This document shows positions 45,158 through 57,029 of a DNA stretch of 64,000 nucleotides, piece after piece (position 1 is the first letter of the stretch; every line of letters begins with the position of its first letter). The translations under genes and the position numbers were made by a program. The notes beneath the pieces are model-generated. The model was not told where the DNA came from, ran no database searches, and saw only the letters and a list, made by a program, of their open reading frames with translations. This DNA is from Fasciolopsis buskii (taxonomy: Eukaryota > Platyhelminthes > Trematoda > Plagiorchiida > Fasciolidae), in NCBI GenBank assembly GCA_008360955.1, contig LUCM01000300.1, forward strand, positions 7,922-71,921, written 5' to 3'.

Positions 45158-47510
45158 TCATTATTGTCCTCGTTCAGCGTTAAACAGCAAGGCAAGCCTC
45201 AATGACCGCTGACTTTTCGCCACGGTCACATGTCTCTAAGAAGAGTGAGTATACAAGGGGATCTGCACAGGTGGGAGTAGATTAGAACATTGAATAACGC
45301 TGTGCGATCCACTGGGTCGAACGCACCCTTCAAGACCAGAAAGACTACGATCGTACGGCGGCCGTGTGTCTGGCGCGTTTCGATTATATGACAAAGGGTG
45401 AATATTTAGTCGATGCAACCTCAACCTCGACGAAATCCGACCTGCTGTTCGGGGATAGTACTCTCGTGAATCGGTGTCAAACGGAGCAACACTATCGAAG
45501 CTAGCAACTGGGTAACTATCGGAATTAATCTAATCTCACGATGATTGCCACAGTCACTTCGTGTGCCTTTCTCGAAGATGGGCAGAATCAATGACTACTC
45601 CCAAGATAACGGAATACACTCATTCCGAATATCACGAAGCAAGGAGATAAGTGACTTCATCAGAGCTGAATAGAACTGGAGGAAGATCGTCGGGACCAGC
45701 TGTGTCTCCCCGTTTTAGAGGTCGAATATTCGACTGCACTTCCGATTCCGTTGGGATGTCGGCAGACACCTCCCAAGGATCCGCAGCTACAGACGTCGAC
45801 CTAAATACGTTGGCATGCGGCCAGCTAAACTGAGCCTTAAAGTGCTCTGCCTAACGGTTCAGCCTCCGTTGTCTACAATGGATGAGCTCTCCATTCCTAT
45901 CACAAATGACTTCACTAATCGGAGTTTGCTGGCCACGGCTGTCACGTATGAGTTTAGACAGTCTTTGATTGTTACCTAAAGCGACCGCCTCCTCCATCTC
46001 TTCGGCTACCTTGACCCATCAGTTTTCACGGTCATTCTTAAGGCATATCGTCAAATGACGCTGCAGCTGTCAACGCATTTTATTCATTGCATTTCAATTG
46101 GGGAGCAGGCAATTTCGCACCATCAGACCCAGCGATCTTTGATGAACGCTAGATCTAGGACCACAGGAGAGCTTTGCTGCCAAGTGCATTGCCTGTTTAA
46201 TTTGATCCCACTGCTCGTCTACATCGCTGCTCGTCGGCCACTTAGTTCTTCAGATAGTTTCTGCTCACAGCTGTAGCAAACAGTTGAATCAGACAGACGT
46301 TCCACAGCTAATTAGGTTTGTGGCCTGCATCGATAGCCGTTCAGTTGCAGCGAAAATTGCACTGAAACTAACATGGTCCGATTCGACGTACGTGATCCAC
46401 TACGATCTACAGTTCAGGACAGAACCGCGCCAGCCGTAGCTGACTGCAATATGGTCGATCCGACTCAGACCACCTGTCGAGTTAGAGCGCCATTTCGCCG
46501 TGCGACGCGAACTGTGTCGGAAATTCGTACTAGATAGGAAAAAAATTGTTGGTTGTATAGAATTGGAGACGTTTTCCCTCTTATCTGTTCGCTACGCAGG
46601 AAAGGCGCATCGCCCAACTAAACAGGATTCCCACGCACTCAATTTTTCTAACTTGTGCATTAAAATCATCTGCTACCACTACAATGCCAGAGCCTTTGCT
46701 GTTCCGAACAATGGTAACGAGGTCATCACAGAACTCGCCTTTCTCCACCTCAGTGCTGCAGTCTGTTGGAGCGCATGCCGAGATGACAAATAAAATGCGC
46801 TTAACACTACTATCCCTCCAGTCTCACAGCGCTCAAACGACTGTTGACTGGGATCCAGTCTAAAGGGGCTGCTTCAGCCTTCACACCTAAGACTATTCCT
46901 ATCCCGCATTGACCCACGGCTTGAGCCGCTTCGTCTCTTAAAGTTTACAGGAGATATCATGACGAGACATTAGGCGCAATTAGTTGAATTACTCTACTCG
47001 AATCCTGAGTTCATGTTTCACTCACGCAGCAGACATCAATCGAAGCGAGTCAACTGTCAGAGCCAAACATGCCTGTTGACCAGCCTTCATTAAGGTACAC
47101 ACATTGAAGGAACCGAGATTCAGAGGCTGGTGAGACTTGAGAAAATGTGAGCTAACAGATTGAAAATCGCCTACTACACTATCTGACAACGAACCGTTGC
47201 GAGTATCGGGCGTGTTATTAGTGGGGTCACTATGGGGAGGCAGAGCGGGCAAAGAGATTGGGTTGGAGACAGAAGAGATAGGTTAAGTAAAAGAGAGGGA
47301 ACTCTGTGCGGTAGCGTACTCATCACTACCCACCCCGGTCGATGCAATGGGTAGCGCAGTCCTGATTATCCTGTGCGACGACCGATGCAGTGTGGAATTA
47401 TTTGCAGACGTGTAGCTCATGGGGATTGATGGACAGGTACTTCTAGGATGTCCAGCCACTAAACAGAAGAACGATTAGCGTTCTCAACCAAAGACTTAGT
47501 TCTGACCGCG
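45158..47510 (-). mobile_element. RTE-like LINE with 5' region, endonuclease and 3' tail but no RT core
   Basis: Minus strand. The 5' UTR is at about 47510-47255. The endonuclease starts near 47120 (LNLGSFNVCTLMKAGQQACL). Near 46800-46430 are ILFVISACAPTDCST, SGIVVVADDFNAQV, RIDHIAVSYGWRGSV and ESDHV, the order of a DNase-I-like endonuclease. The linker and start of the RT are at about 45620-45290 (LPIFEKGT-like, EYYPRTAGRISS and VVFLVLKGAFDPVD-like sequence). It then jumps directly to the 3' UTR (45290-45158), ending in the shared TAACGCTGAACGA terminus. The polymerase core with YADD is deleted. Stops are numerous. Confidence 0.85.
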
Positions 47511-48027
47511 AATCGATGCTGCTTTTTTGAGTGGATACCCATGTTTTGATGTTGTTCGTAAGACATTCTCAGTACGTCTGTCCCGTTCGGGCTCTTGCAA
47601 ATGTCGGCTCGTTTACTGGTCTTTCCCAAGCTAAAATTAAACTGGCGCTGTAGGTTGTCGATTTTCCCTGCATCCATCCCGCCATTCTCCTCGTGTGTGA
47701 ATTGTGACGAGGCTGTTGTTTGATAATGACCAAATCAGCTTACTATCTGGATGTTACATGAAGTGTAGCACCACTAATCTGTACAGTTATCAATTTGTTG
47801 TTGCATACTGTGACGTGTGTGGTTAAGTTTGTTTGACAGCTGATTGTTAGCTATCCAAAATTAGGAAGCTTTCCCGTACTGGTTTATACATTCTCCTGGG
47901 TCTTTGAATCAGCCCCCACAATTTGTGAACCGTATTTGGCAATTTTAAACTTAGTTATGTTTTTTGGTCTTTATTTCAATTTTCCCCATGAATTGAGCGC
48001 GATTCTACGGAGATGAGATACCCACGG

Positions 48028-48620
48028 TCTGACAACGAACCGTTGCGAGTATCGGGCGTGTTATTAGTGGGGTCACTATGGGGATTCATAGCGGGCAAAG
48101 AGGTCGGGTTGGAGACAGGCTGATTAAAAAAGTGAACTGAGTAGTAGCATACTTATCACTACATATCCCGCCCGATGCAACGGTTTGCGCGGTCCTATTA
48201 GCCCGCGCGACGACCGATGTAGCATCGAATTATTTGCAGGCATGTAAACCATGGAGATTGATAGACGGATGCTGCTGGGGCGTCCAATCGCTAAGCCCAA
48301 GATCGATTAGGTTTCTCAATCAAGGCTTTTGGTTCCGACGAGAACCTAGCCGGAAGGCAGTGGGGTATAGCTGAGCGGAGACCCATCTACTTGGATCAAT
48401 TATTCTTCCACTTGTTTCTCCGACGGAGCTGCCAAGCCCCAAAAACAACCGTCTGGGAGGATCAGGAGGCTACTTCGTCGGGCCTCCACCCATTGACCTT
48501 CCAGGCAAGATTCGATCTTCGGTTTGAAGTTATCCTGTATAGCTCGTTGGGCCATAGACGCACGCAAGCCGTCCAACCACGTCAAGGTGCAGTCTCACTG
48601 TGATAGCGTACACGGCAACT
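48028..48620 (-). mobile_element. RTE-like LINE 5' UTR, second copy
   Basis: 48028-48345 repeats 47190-47510 directly (TGACAACGAACCGTTGCGAG, GGGCGTGTTATTAGTGGGGT, ACGACCGATG). It extends further 5' to about 48620, where it matches 7345-7700 inverted. It is isolated from any ORF, so it is either a 5' fragment or a local duplication of the end of the neighbouring LINE. Confidence 0.7.
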
Positions 48621-48808
48621 ATGGTAATAGTAATTCGCTACGAGACAGTCTTTATGGCACGAAATATAGTCGGCAAACAGCTTTACAAATGTGCGCTATG
48701 ATCAAGTCTGTTAACTACCAGCAATCCCTTCGGATACATTACGTAGAAAAAAACAGCCGGACGTATGGGTTGTGGAAGAAAATAAAAACTAAACATGGAC
48801 CAAAATCG

Positions 48809-49414
48809 TCACGCATGCGATTCTTGTGCAAAAACGAGGGGAAATGTCAATAGAAAAATGTGAATCACGCGCATTTTGTGAACCACGACAGAAAAGATAA
48901 TAGCAAAGGGTATAACCGATCGATGAAAAACTAGGTAGAAATAGACGATTATTTCCAAAGATTCGGTACTTTTAAAATATGCAGACGGAGTAAGAAACAA
49001 GGATGCTCGAAAGCGATGAATAACCGCCGAATGCGATAGTAGTCTGCATGTAATAGTGATGTCGCACACGTCGTGGATACACTTGCTCACTTGAGTAGGC
49101 ATGGATATGACAGCCACTAGACTTGACTTGTATTTAAAAAAAGGTTGCACGACTAAGTTAACCAGGACACTAACTTCCGTTTTTAATGGGTTTTGAATTA
49201 ATAATTTGTTGTTGAATTCGTATACATAAATTGCAGTCATAACAGCGACAGTTTTCCGGTGGATAACTGCGTTGAGACCAAAAGGGCTATTAACAAAAAT
49301 GAATTCAAAAACAAAAAACGAAAGGAGTTGAGTGAGAAGTAAGAATGAGGAGAGCTGTTGAAGTGCTATGACCAAAGAAGGGATTGATAAGATCCATGAG
49401 GATCCACTTTTCAA
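48809..49414 (-). other. 201-codon hydrophobic open frame, unassigned
   Basis: The longest open frame in the window. It is rich in Phe, Leu, Val and Ser, with several hydrophobic stretches (SSFLLLTQLLSFFVFEFIFV, IPFAIIFSVVVHKMRVIHIF) that could be membrane helices. The strand is T-rich, and that alone lowers the chance of stop codons and produces hydrophobic residues. No splice sites, no family motif (no DRY or NPxxY), and the start would be TTG. Probably chance, possibly a decayed membrane-protein gene. Confidence 0.25.
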
Positions 49415-49599
49415 AATTACTAACGCAACTAGTGACCGGACAGAATATGTTCAAGGCATTTCAAAAGGACCCATTAGGTATATTAACGGCGGTAGGTGCA
49501 GCCTCGAGGACTTTCCGCACTTGAACACAATAATCATTGTAGTATTGGTGGAAGAAGTTTGCCGCCAACTGGGTCCTAAGGCTCAAACTTTGGGACGGG

Positions 49600-49935
49600 C
49601 AGTGATTATGAATAGGCCAGTGAGGTTGGGTCACGTTTTGCACATGCCCATAGAACGACTGCCTCGATGTACGCTGTTCTTCAGGGCAGGTAAGGGTTAG
49701 AAGATGGTTCGAGGTGACGAGGCATGGCAGAAAGGTATGGAAGTCCTAACCACAGTACCAACCCGTGTAATTCTAGTAAAATGGCCGGATTTGGGTCCGC
49801 GAGACTTCCTTAGGCCACGCTTAGAGAAAAAGTAATTTGGTTCATTGGCGTCCTTTCAAACGAAATCTCTCCACTTCGGTACAGCTCTTCAAATTGTTAC
49901 TTCGCAACTGATCTTATACTATTTCTCGTACTCTT
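49600..49935 (+). mobile_element. RTE-like LINE, C-terminal end and 3' UTR
   Basis: Plus strand: RLGHVLHMPIERLPRCTLFF near 49625, then RAGKG, and in a shifted frame DEAWQKGMEVLT, the LGHVLRMPxxRLPRR...WxxGM block of RTE-like ORFs. It continues as ORF end and 3' UTR with CTCTCCACTTCGGTACAGC. Dead 5'-truncated copy. Confidence 0.8.
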
Positions 49936-51216
49936 TTCCTCTTCTGGGTGGACGGCGCCGTGGCGCAGCAACCAAAAGCGAAGCGCGTGGATTCAAGGTT
50001 AGTGGTTGTGAAAACTGGAACTGACTTCAGGACCAATTCGCTACAATAGACAACTGACAAGGCGGAACAAAAGAGTAGATTGGAGTTTACTCTCGACGCA
50101 AAAACCAGGGGAAAGAGGAGGGGAGCGTTAGGAATGTGGGGGCATGTTAGAGTTGTGAACTTTTAACGGACTAGAGTCGGAATGGTACCTCATGAATGTT
50201 TGCGCATCACAAATCGTTGTGCAAAATGAGGCCGCTTCATTTCACACGACGGTGAGAGGAAACTAAAAAAAAACAATGTTGCCAATTTCGGACAAAGCCT
50301 TGTCCCGCCATTTGAGACTATTCCAAAACAGACGTTTGGATGATTTGCCTGATTATGACGAGTGCCTGCGAAATAAATTTACTTTACTCAATTAGAAATC
50401 TACATGTATTTCACCGTTTTCGGCTGACCAATGGAAAACATACTGTGCATCGAGCACGCTTGAGGGCATGGTACGGTTTTAGCAAGCCGCGGAATGATTC
50501 GCCAAAGGCGGGTTTGTAACAATGTTTGTGTTATGGGGAAAAGCCGCGTAAACTGGGCCCATTGAAATTTGGAAAAAAGAAACTCGCAGTTCGTTTCTCA
50601 TTGTCTATAATACTAACCTCACCGGGTAACAATTAGTTTCGGTTTTAACAACCACTACCTTGGTGTATCAACTATGCAGAAACAAAAAGACAAAAGCACT
50701 TAAAACAAGAAGTAAAAAGATTCACATACATGAACGGAGAACATGTGACAATTAACCACATCATCTAGTTTATCCTAGCATCCCGTAGAACTATTTTGTG
50801 CATCCCAAAGCGGCACTTTAACTCTTCTTATTTGATTCAGTCTATTGGTTAATCTTCCTCTGTATTCGCAATGATACCTGTTGAAAAATCTCTGAAAATC
50901 GCTAGGATTTATGATATATAGACTTCACAAACGAAGCAAAGTAGAGAGTAGTGCATCCCCAAGGAGGCAAGCGGATTTCAGATGCTTTATGAACTGGATC
51001 TAACTAGTCGGAAGCGAATAAGATGCAGTACCTGACGGAAAATAAGCAACTGTTTCCGTACTGAGGGCAGTTTTAAAAACAGGGATTACAGGCTTTTCGT
51101 GAATAACGAAGGAAAAATAGTCTTGGAAACAACAGTCATTTTGAAATAGTAGGTCAAACATATGAAGTGAAATGACAAGGAGAACCTAGCGGTCAAATGG
51201 GAACAGAGTCGCTTAC
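49936..51216. other. No supported gene
   Basis: A weak tRNA-like start (GGCGCCGTGGCGCAGCAACC) is at 49952-49971, without a convincing B box. Otherwise no exon or repeat recognised. Later exons of the KLC-like gene should lie here or further left on the minus strand, but were not identified. Confidence 0.35.
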
Positions 51217-51493
51217 TGAAATCGGACTGGGAGAATGATATAACGAGGCAGTCATATCACGAATCAATTCCGACCTTGGTGAACTGGCGGACTGAATGGA
51301 GTTGGCCGCGGATGGCCCAAGGACGGCACCGGAAGAGTTCCTCGGAACAACGTTTATTATTGTGGAAGACGGGACGGACGTTGTCGTGGTAGTCACCAGA
51401 TGGATCCAATGGCGTAAAAGGCAAGCCAATGGCTGCAGACCCTGACGCTGGTAGACAATAGCTAGGTTACGCAATGCACTGAGCACAACTGGG
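51217..51493 (-). CDS. KLC: Kinesin-light-chain-like protein, downstream exon
   Basis: Minus strand. Acceptor GATCCTTGCAACTTCAG, then PVVLSALRNLAIVYQRQGLQ PLACLLRH, which fits the last TPR of kinesin light chains (family pattern TLKNLGALYRRQGKFEAAETL). A Thr/Ser/Pro-rich, probably disordered tail follows (TTTTTSVPSSTIINVVPRNS ... SELIRDMTASLYHSPSPIS), up to a strong donor (TTTCA|GTAAGCGAC) in phase 0. The first base completes the codon left by the exon at 58184-58527 (CT|C, Leu), so the two exons join in frame across a 6.7 kb intron. The light chain links the kinesin-1 motor to cargo through its TPRs. More exons should follow downstream. Confidence 0.85.
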
Positions 51494-51825
51494 CTGAAGT
51501 TGCAAGGATCGATACAGGTGCGGAAAATATACGACAATGATTAAGTTACAAGCATATTGCTAATCAATACGAACTGATCACGTAGCATCCAGATTGAATT
51601 TTCAGTTTGATAGAGTATATCCTCCGGAATTACCGCCAAGTTAATAAACTGTTCTGTGATACAGTGCGTCAGCTTCAGAAACGAAACATTTCAATCTATC
51701 AATTACACCATTCCATACATTTGCCAGCAAATTAATTTTTAAACGTTGATTTACGTAAGGTTATATTTAAAACACCGTGTCCCTGTTATTCAGTTCACCA
51801 AGACAGAAAGAACGCGGATACTGCG

Positions 51826-52841
51826 AGGTGTTGACTTCCCATTACTCCTATCAATCACATACGTAAAACAATGTGACATTCTTGGTGAAACATAACCTGA
51901 TGAGCAGACATTTTCAGGGAACACAAAAGCTCGGAACATTCCAGTCAGGAAATTCGAGTCATCTATATGAAGAATAAGTTGATTGCGTCAATACCTTTTG
52001 CGTGCACAATAGTGGATTGCATGACCTGATAAAGAACGCCCCACTGAACACTAGTCGTTTCGAGTTGCGGTTACGCAATATCCACCAGAAAGATACTGCG
52101 TCAACTGTGTCTGCTTTTATTATGCCCTTGGCTGTGCTACCGAGGCAGAAATATCTAAGCTCTTAAAGCGTTGAGGGCAGAAGAATTGTTTCTTCGGGAT
52201 ATTGAAACAACGCGTCCGAAATAGGCCCAGAAGCGGTCCGGTATGTGAAGCCTAAAAGGCACTGGTTTACCTTAAAGTGTCCTATAAAGGTGACCACCTT
52301 ATGACCGAAATGCGTCACAGACTCAAATCAGCTATAAACCGAATGTTTCAAGCCCAGCAGCTTCAACCGCACTCGGAAGATGAAACTGGAAAACCGTGAA
52401 AATCACCGCCTGACTAACTCTGTCCCAAATGTCGCTTAACAGTTCACGCGCAGCGGAGGTCCGAGCATATTCCAAAATGGCTGATTAAGGGGATGACGCA
52501 AGATTTTTCTGATAGCCAACAAAACCGGAACCCAAGCCCATCAACAACTAGGCACATAATGACGGGAAAACACAAGGTCGACGTTATTATGTGACCGCGA
52601 CTCGAAACGACTAGTGTTCAGTGGGGCGTTCTTTATTAGGTCATGCAATCCACTATTGTGCACGCAAAAGGTATTGACGCAATCAACTTATTCTTCATAT
52701 AAATGACTCGAATTTTCTGACTGGAATGTTCCGAGCTTTTATAATTCCTGAAAATGTCTGCTCATCAGGTTATTTTTCACCAAGAATGTCACATTGTTTT
52801 ACGTATGTGATTGATAGGAGTAATGGGAAATTTTAACACCT
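51826..52841. repeat. Fold-back element with about 250-base inverted arms
   Basis: 51826-52074 and 52591-52841 are reverse complements at roughly 90 percent identity by eye (shared: CCATTACTCCTATCAATCAC, GTCAATACCTTTTGCGTGCA, CACTGAACACTAGTCGTTTC), with a spacer of about 516 bases. Both arms start at AGGTGTT and end together. Reads as a TIR-type DNA element of about 1 kb sitting inside the KLC-like intron. No transposase is visible in the spacer and no target-site duplication was confirmed. Confidence 0.75.
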
Positions 52842-53816
52842 GGCAGCATGTCTTTATTTTGCTTTGAGATTTCATGGTTTCGGTTGGTTTTTTAAGGTAG
52901 ACGGTAACTAAAGCATAAGTTGGCAAATCAGTAGTGAAAAGTCCTGGGACCGTTGTTTGTAGCATATTATACGCCAAAGTAATTGCAAGAAAAGTAACGC
53001 GCCCCAAATAGTCACATGGTATGAAGTACAACCAAGGATCTTACTCAAGCGAGCTGATATAACTACTTTCGATTCACTCGAAGAAAAGCATTGATGTACA
53101 CACAGAATTTCACAAGTGGTACTAACGGATTATCAAACACATGATCATGGCTCCACGAAAAAGCAACAACTCAAACCGTAAACCAATGAGTCTTCAATGA
53201 TAACTTTTTTCAAACAAACTGAGGAGGGAAAAATAAACAGTTTCAAATTAATGAGAGAATGACTCATCGCATTTACTTCGACTTTGATCAGTTCTGGAGT
53301 AAGGGAAAACCTACAAGTCCAGATCAAGTTAAAAGCTATCGCATGATAAGCTGTAAATTAATGTCGAGAAAAAAGTATATGAACCTTGAGAAAAATGATC
53401 ACTATCAGGAGGCGTTCGTGTAACCAACGGCAGACATTTTGAAGGCCAAAGATGCACGACGGGACCTTGAAATCAGGTAGGATAGTAACGACAACTGGAA
53501 TATCGCATAGGACACGCCAAACAACGGCTGCAGAGCAGTTGCACTCCGAAGATAATAGACCTTGGTTCGACCGTAAGACGAAAAAATCACGAAAAATTCA
53601 CAAGAATGACAAATCTAACTTAAAGCTATTAGCTTAAAAAGTCTTACTTTCAAAAAATAATGATGATCAAAAGTTAAGTAAAATTAGATAAAACTAATGC
53701 AATAAACAGAACAAGTGACTGAAAGAAATGGAGATTTCAACGTAGATGGATCTAGCGCCTAAAATTACACGTGAGAACTATCTTTTATCTTCTACTTCTC
53801 TTATTAATGAAATAAC
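52842..53816. other. KLC-like intron, unassigned frames
   Basis: Minus-strand frames at 52842-53031 and 53405-53590 have protein-like composition, but neither fits the phase (one leading base) needed between the two KLC-like exons. Confidence 0.35.
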
Positions 53817-53957
53817 AATGTATACCATTTCTCAGGAAGGGGGCCGCGGCCAACAGAGGGCTGTCAAGTTGGGAAGTCGACCGGCGGTGGGAGGATTCGA
53901 ACCCGCGAACTTCACGTCCAGAGGCCACGACCATATCCGCTTGGCTACCGCCGGTTC
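53817..53957 (-). repeat. tRNA-derived SINE
   Basis: Minus strand: ACCGGCGGTAGCCAAGCGGA (A box) through TTCGCGGGTTCGAATCCTCC (perfect B box) to CACCGCCGGT, then the body with CAGCCCTCTGTTGGCCGCGG and an AT-rich tail near 53760-53815. The best-preserved copy of the family also seen at 25191 and 29085. Confidence 0.82.
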
Positions 53958-55297
53958 TTCAGCTATTGTTATGTTGCCGGGTTTGGTTGGTCTATGCACA
54001 CACTGAAGCACAAGACACAAGTACTCGCGGCGCACGATATCACAGGAGCGAACACAGCCTGCAGTCTAGTAGGACACGAACACACACACACAGAGGTTGG
54101 AGACACAAAAAGTTCGGGCTCAAGACTCAAGGCCCGTGGTCGCACAACGAATGGGACAGATCTGCTGCAACATAACACCCATCGAAGAGATTTTGTTACG
54201 AGGCTGATCAAAAACTGTTAAACAAAAACTGTAATTAACAACCCGTCACATTGCCTATAACATGATCCGAGAAAACCCTAAGCCGACATCAAGAAAAGAC
54301 AGAATAATCAGTCTAACTGCTCATATAGAGCTGTAACTGCACAATAGGTGTATGCCGCCAGGTTGAGCCTAGGAGAACGATCACACAAGCGATGTTTAGC
54401 CGTGAATAACGCAGGATTAGAGCTTCTCGAATACGCGACCCACCACAAGCAGCAACCATACTAAGGACATGGACCGTTTTTCTTCTGGCTATAAAAATGC
54501 CAAAGCAGTGTGCTGCACCAAAAAGAGTCCCTTTTCTCCTCTCGAGATAAGGTATTTCAAAAACAGAGGATACGAAGAGAAACAGCCGCAGTGACCGCGG
54601 CCAGTAGAATTCCCAGGAGCCTGGAGCCATGCACTAAAATGGACGACCTAGAGCACTGGCTCCTGGGTGCTAACGCCAAGCGAACACCTGGTTTCGTGCC
54701 ACTAACAAAAATATTGGGGTTACATCCAACGTTTGCAACTTGCAAGAGATCGAACATAAGGCATTCCTGGTGATAACTTCTGAAAAGAACAAGAGAACAG
54801 GCAATTCAGTCAGCACAAGACCGCAAAGAGTCTTCAGAGCCTACCGTAAAGATTTTTTCGCTTTTACGACACCAAACTTTTGGTTACTAAACTCTCATCG
54901 GGTCCGTCCATTTCTTAATTAGAACGTTCGGTGGCAGAGTGCGATTCCCTGTCGCCCAGATCGGTACCGAATCTAACCTACTGAGACCTTATGTGGTTCT
55001 GCTAATGCAAATCTCAGGATCACGGTTGAAAGATTTGTGCGCCACGTGGTGGGTCTTAGTGAACGTGGGGCATGCCCTTTTCCCTACAATGATGTGCCAG
55101 ACATATATTAAAAAATTCCATTATTTTTCAGGGTTAAAGAAAGAATGTGTGTAGGTTGACTGAATGCATCCGACAATAGTGAAGGCAACGGCATATGCCT
55201 TGAACGATTCACATGAACACACGCCGCAGCAGAAACAAGCAATTAACCAGGGAAACATTGTGGTGATTTCAGCCCGGTGTCAATTAAGAAGCATAAA
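53958..55297. other. KLC-like intron, no exon recognised
   Basis: Frames at 54313-54630 (minus) and 54510-54773 (plus) are open but have no recognised domain or splice support. A short (CA)n run is at 54070-54080. Confidence 0.35.
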
Positions 55298-55737
55298 CTA
55301 GTAATGAATTACCACATGAGGTTAGAAGCCATCACACAGCCTTCGATTTCCGTTTCTTTTGCTGGTTCATACCGATTCATCTTAATCCCTAAGTAATTCC
55401 TTCCGGACCGAATGTGTATCACACATGCCCGTTATGCCACAGAGAGCAACGTTAGAGAAGAGATACAGTTGTATTAGGCACGATCCGCTTTCGAAGCAGA
55501 CGAAGCGTATCACCCAGCATTCGTTGTGCTGACCTACATGTAAAAACCTATCGGTTTTTCATTCATGAGTTCTGACTGATTTTCTGGTTCATTGCGAACC
55601 GCTTCATGCACCAAGGTCACCAGGTGTTGGTGTTGTCTTTGTTGTTGATAGGTCAAGGGCACCCCGTGCCAATTCAGACGCCTGGGTGCACAGCTTAAAT
55701 CTGCCAGGATTTCCCAAGTCATTTGCAAAATCAGTAT
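55298..55737 (+). mobile_element. Long-TIR element, copy C (one end)
   Basis: Same orientation as copy A for the body part (55490-55737 equals 36675-36910 nearly base for base). It is preceded by the inverted terminal block (55298-55440, GCCTTCGATTTCCGTTTCTT ... CATGCCCGTTATG). Together with copy A this shows the terminal block at both ends of the element in opposite orientation. Truncated in the body at 55737. Confidence 0.72.
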
Positions 55738-56756
55738 CCATTCTTAGTGTAGAAGAGAGTAGGACCACAACAAATAGAGAGGGTATTTCACCCCGCAGTA
55801 CGAACCAATCACAGACAGTAGGCCGAAGAAGCAACAATGACTATGTCAAAAACCCTACCAACAGACAAAGACCGCGGTATCAACAAGCAAGCGCAGCAGA
55901 GCCCCAACTCAGGTAGACAGCATGAGTCTCCTAGCCGAGAACGACAGTTCAAGTCGTCACTCATGACAATCGGACCAACACAGCCAGAAGGAGGTTCGAA
56001 AGGGTGAAAGAAGAGTGTTATTTATTCGGTTGAATCGGCCCGGGCTAGCGAAAACGTGGATTCCGAGTGAAGTATAGTTACCCTGATTTCCGTAAACCGG
56101 TCAAACAATCAGGCGTCTATCATCCCAAAAGGATCAGAGGGATAAAGCCCGGGTCCGTGGTGACTACGATGGCAGTCGGCGACTCCCTGCTCCCAAATTC
56201 TCAAGCAACTCATATTTTGAGACCCTACTTTCAGTTTCAGGGTAACCAGTGCAGTTGATCCTAGCGATTATGGAGAATGTCCATTCCATTCCATTCAAAC
56301 ACGTGACGAGAAAGTTGGTTTTCGACGGAAAAACAATAAAACTGCATCATATGACAATTCATGTCAGGAGTCACTGACCTTAAAGCTGTGTTGCTATTTG
56401 TTTGATCTCCATCGGATAAAATAAAATTCAAAGTATCAAGAGTCATCAAAACTGACGTTTAAATCAGGACTAGACTGCTCCAAAGAGTTTGGATTAGTCT
56501 GGAATTATAGCTGTGCTTACTACCGGGAAAACTCCGGCGATAAAGCGGATTCCATAAATGAGTCGCCCATACAGCTGTTACCAAATGTCTAGCGCGTGTC
56601 TTTCCACTTTTTCAGTTCTCTTGCCTATTGATCACATTCGTTATTATAGAATCACTTTTAGGGCAAACTCTACCACATATTTAAGATCACTGGTGATCAG
56701 AGCCGTGAATCATCACTGCACTATATAAAGAAACTGCGAAAACAATCAGTTTGTAA
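55738..56756. other. No supported gene
   Basis: Open frames such as 56067-56258 carry no recognised domain. No repeat relation seen. Confidence 0.35.
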
Positions 56757-56771
56757 AGCAACCTCTCCTTT

Positions 56772-57029
56772 TTGCTCATTACTTTCGTTCCCCTGCAAAA
56801 TAATACCGGTTTAGAGGGAAAAGATCGTAAGATCCTACTCCGGTGTCTCGCTATTGTCAGTAGTGTACCCACAATATTACTGAATAATTATCTATTAATT
56901 AGATTGATCTGCATCCACTCCTGTTGTAAGATCGGCGAAAGTAAATCACCAACTTTAGTGACTCTAATCAGTCATCTTTATTCCAGCCTAAATTTCGTCT
57001 CGCTTAATCTAAGAGGAACTATCAAATAG
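56772..57029 (+). other. Protein-like open frame, possible exon
   Basis: Plus strand frame with NNTGLEGKDRKILLRCLAIV, SSVPTILLNNYLLIRLICIH. A possible donor GCGAAA|GTAAATCA lies near 56940. A strong acceptor (CGATATTTTCTTATTACAG at 57139) opens a further short frame. The pieces could be two exons of a small gene, but both frames after the acceptor are open and no family is recognised. Confidence 0.28.

Noticed and set aside
48809..49414. Possible single-exon membrane receptor (longest open frame)
   Set aside because: The strand is T-rich, which by itself lengthens open frames and makes them hydrophobic. No GPCR or other family motif, no ATG at the start, no splice signals. Kept only as an unassigned frame.
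52842..53031. C2-domain-like exon on the minus strand (FTTDLPTYALVTVYLKKPTE)
   Set aside because: Composition is protein-like, but its phase does not fit between the two KLC-like exons, and its 3' edge coincides with the fold-back element's arm. Too weak to call.
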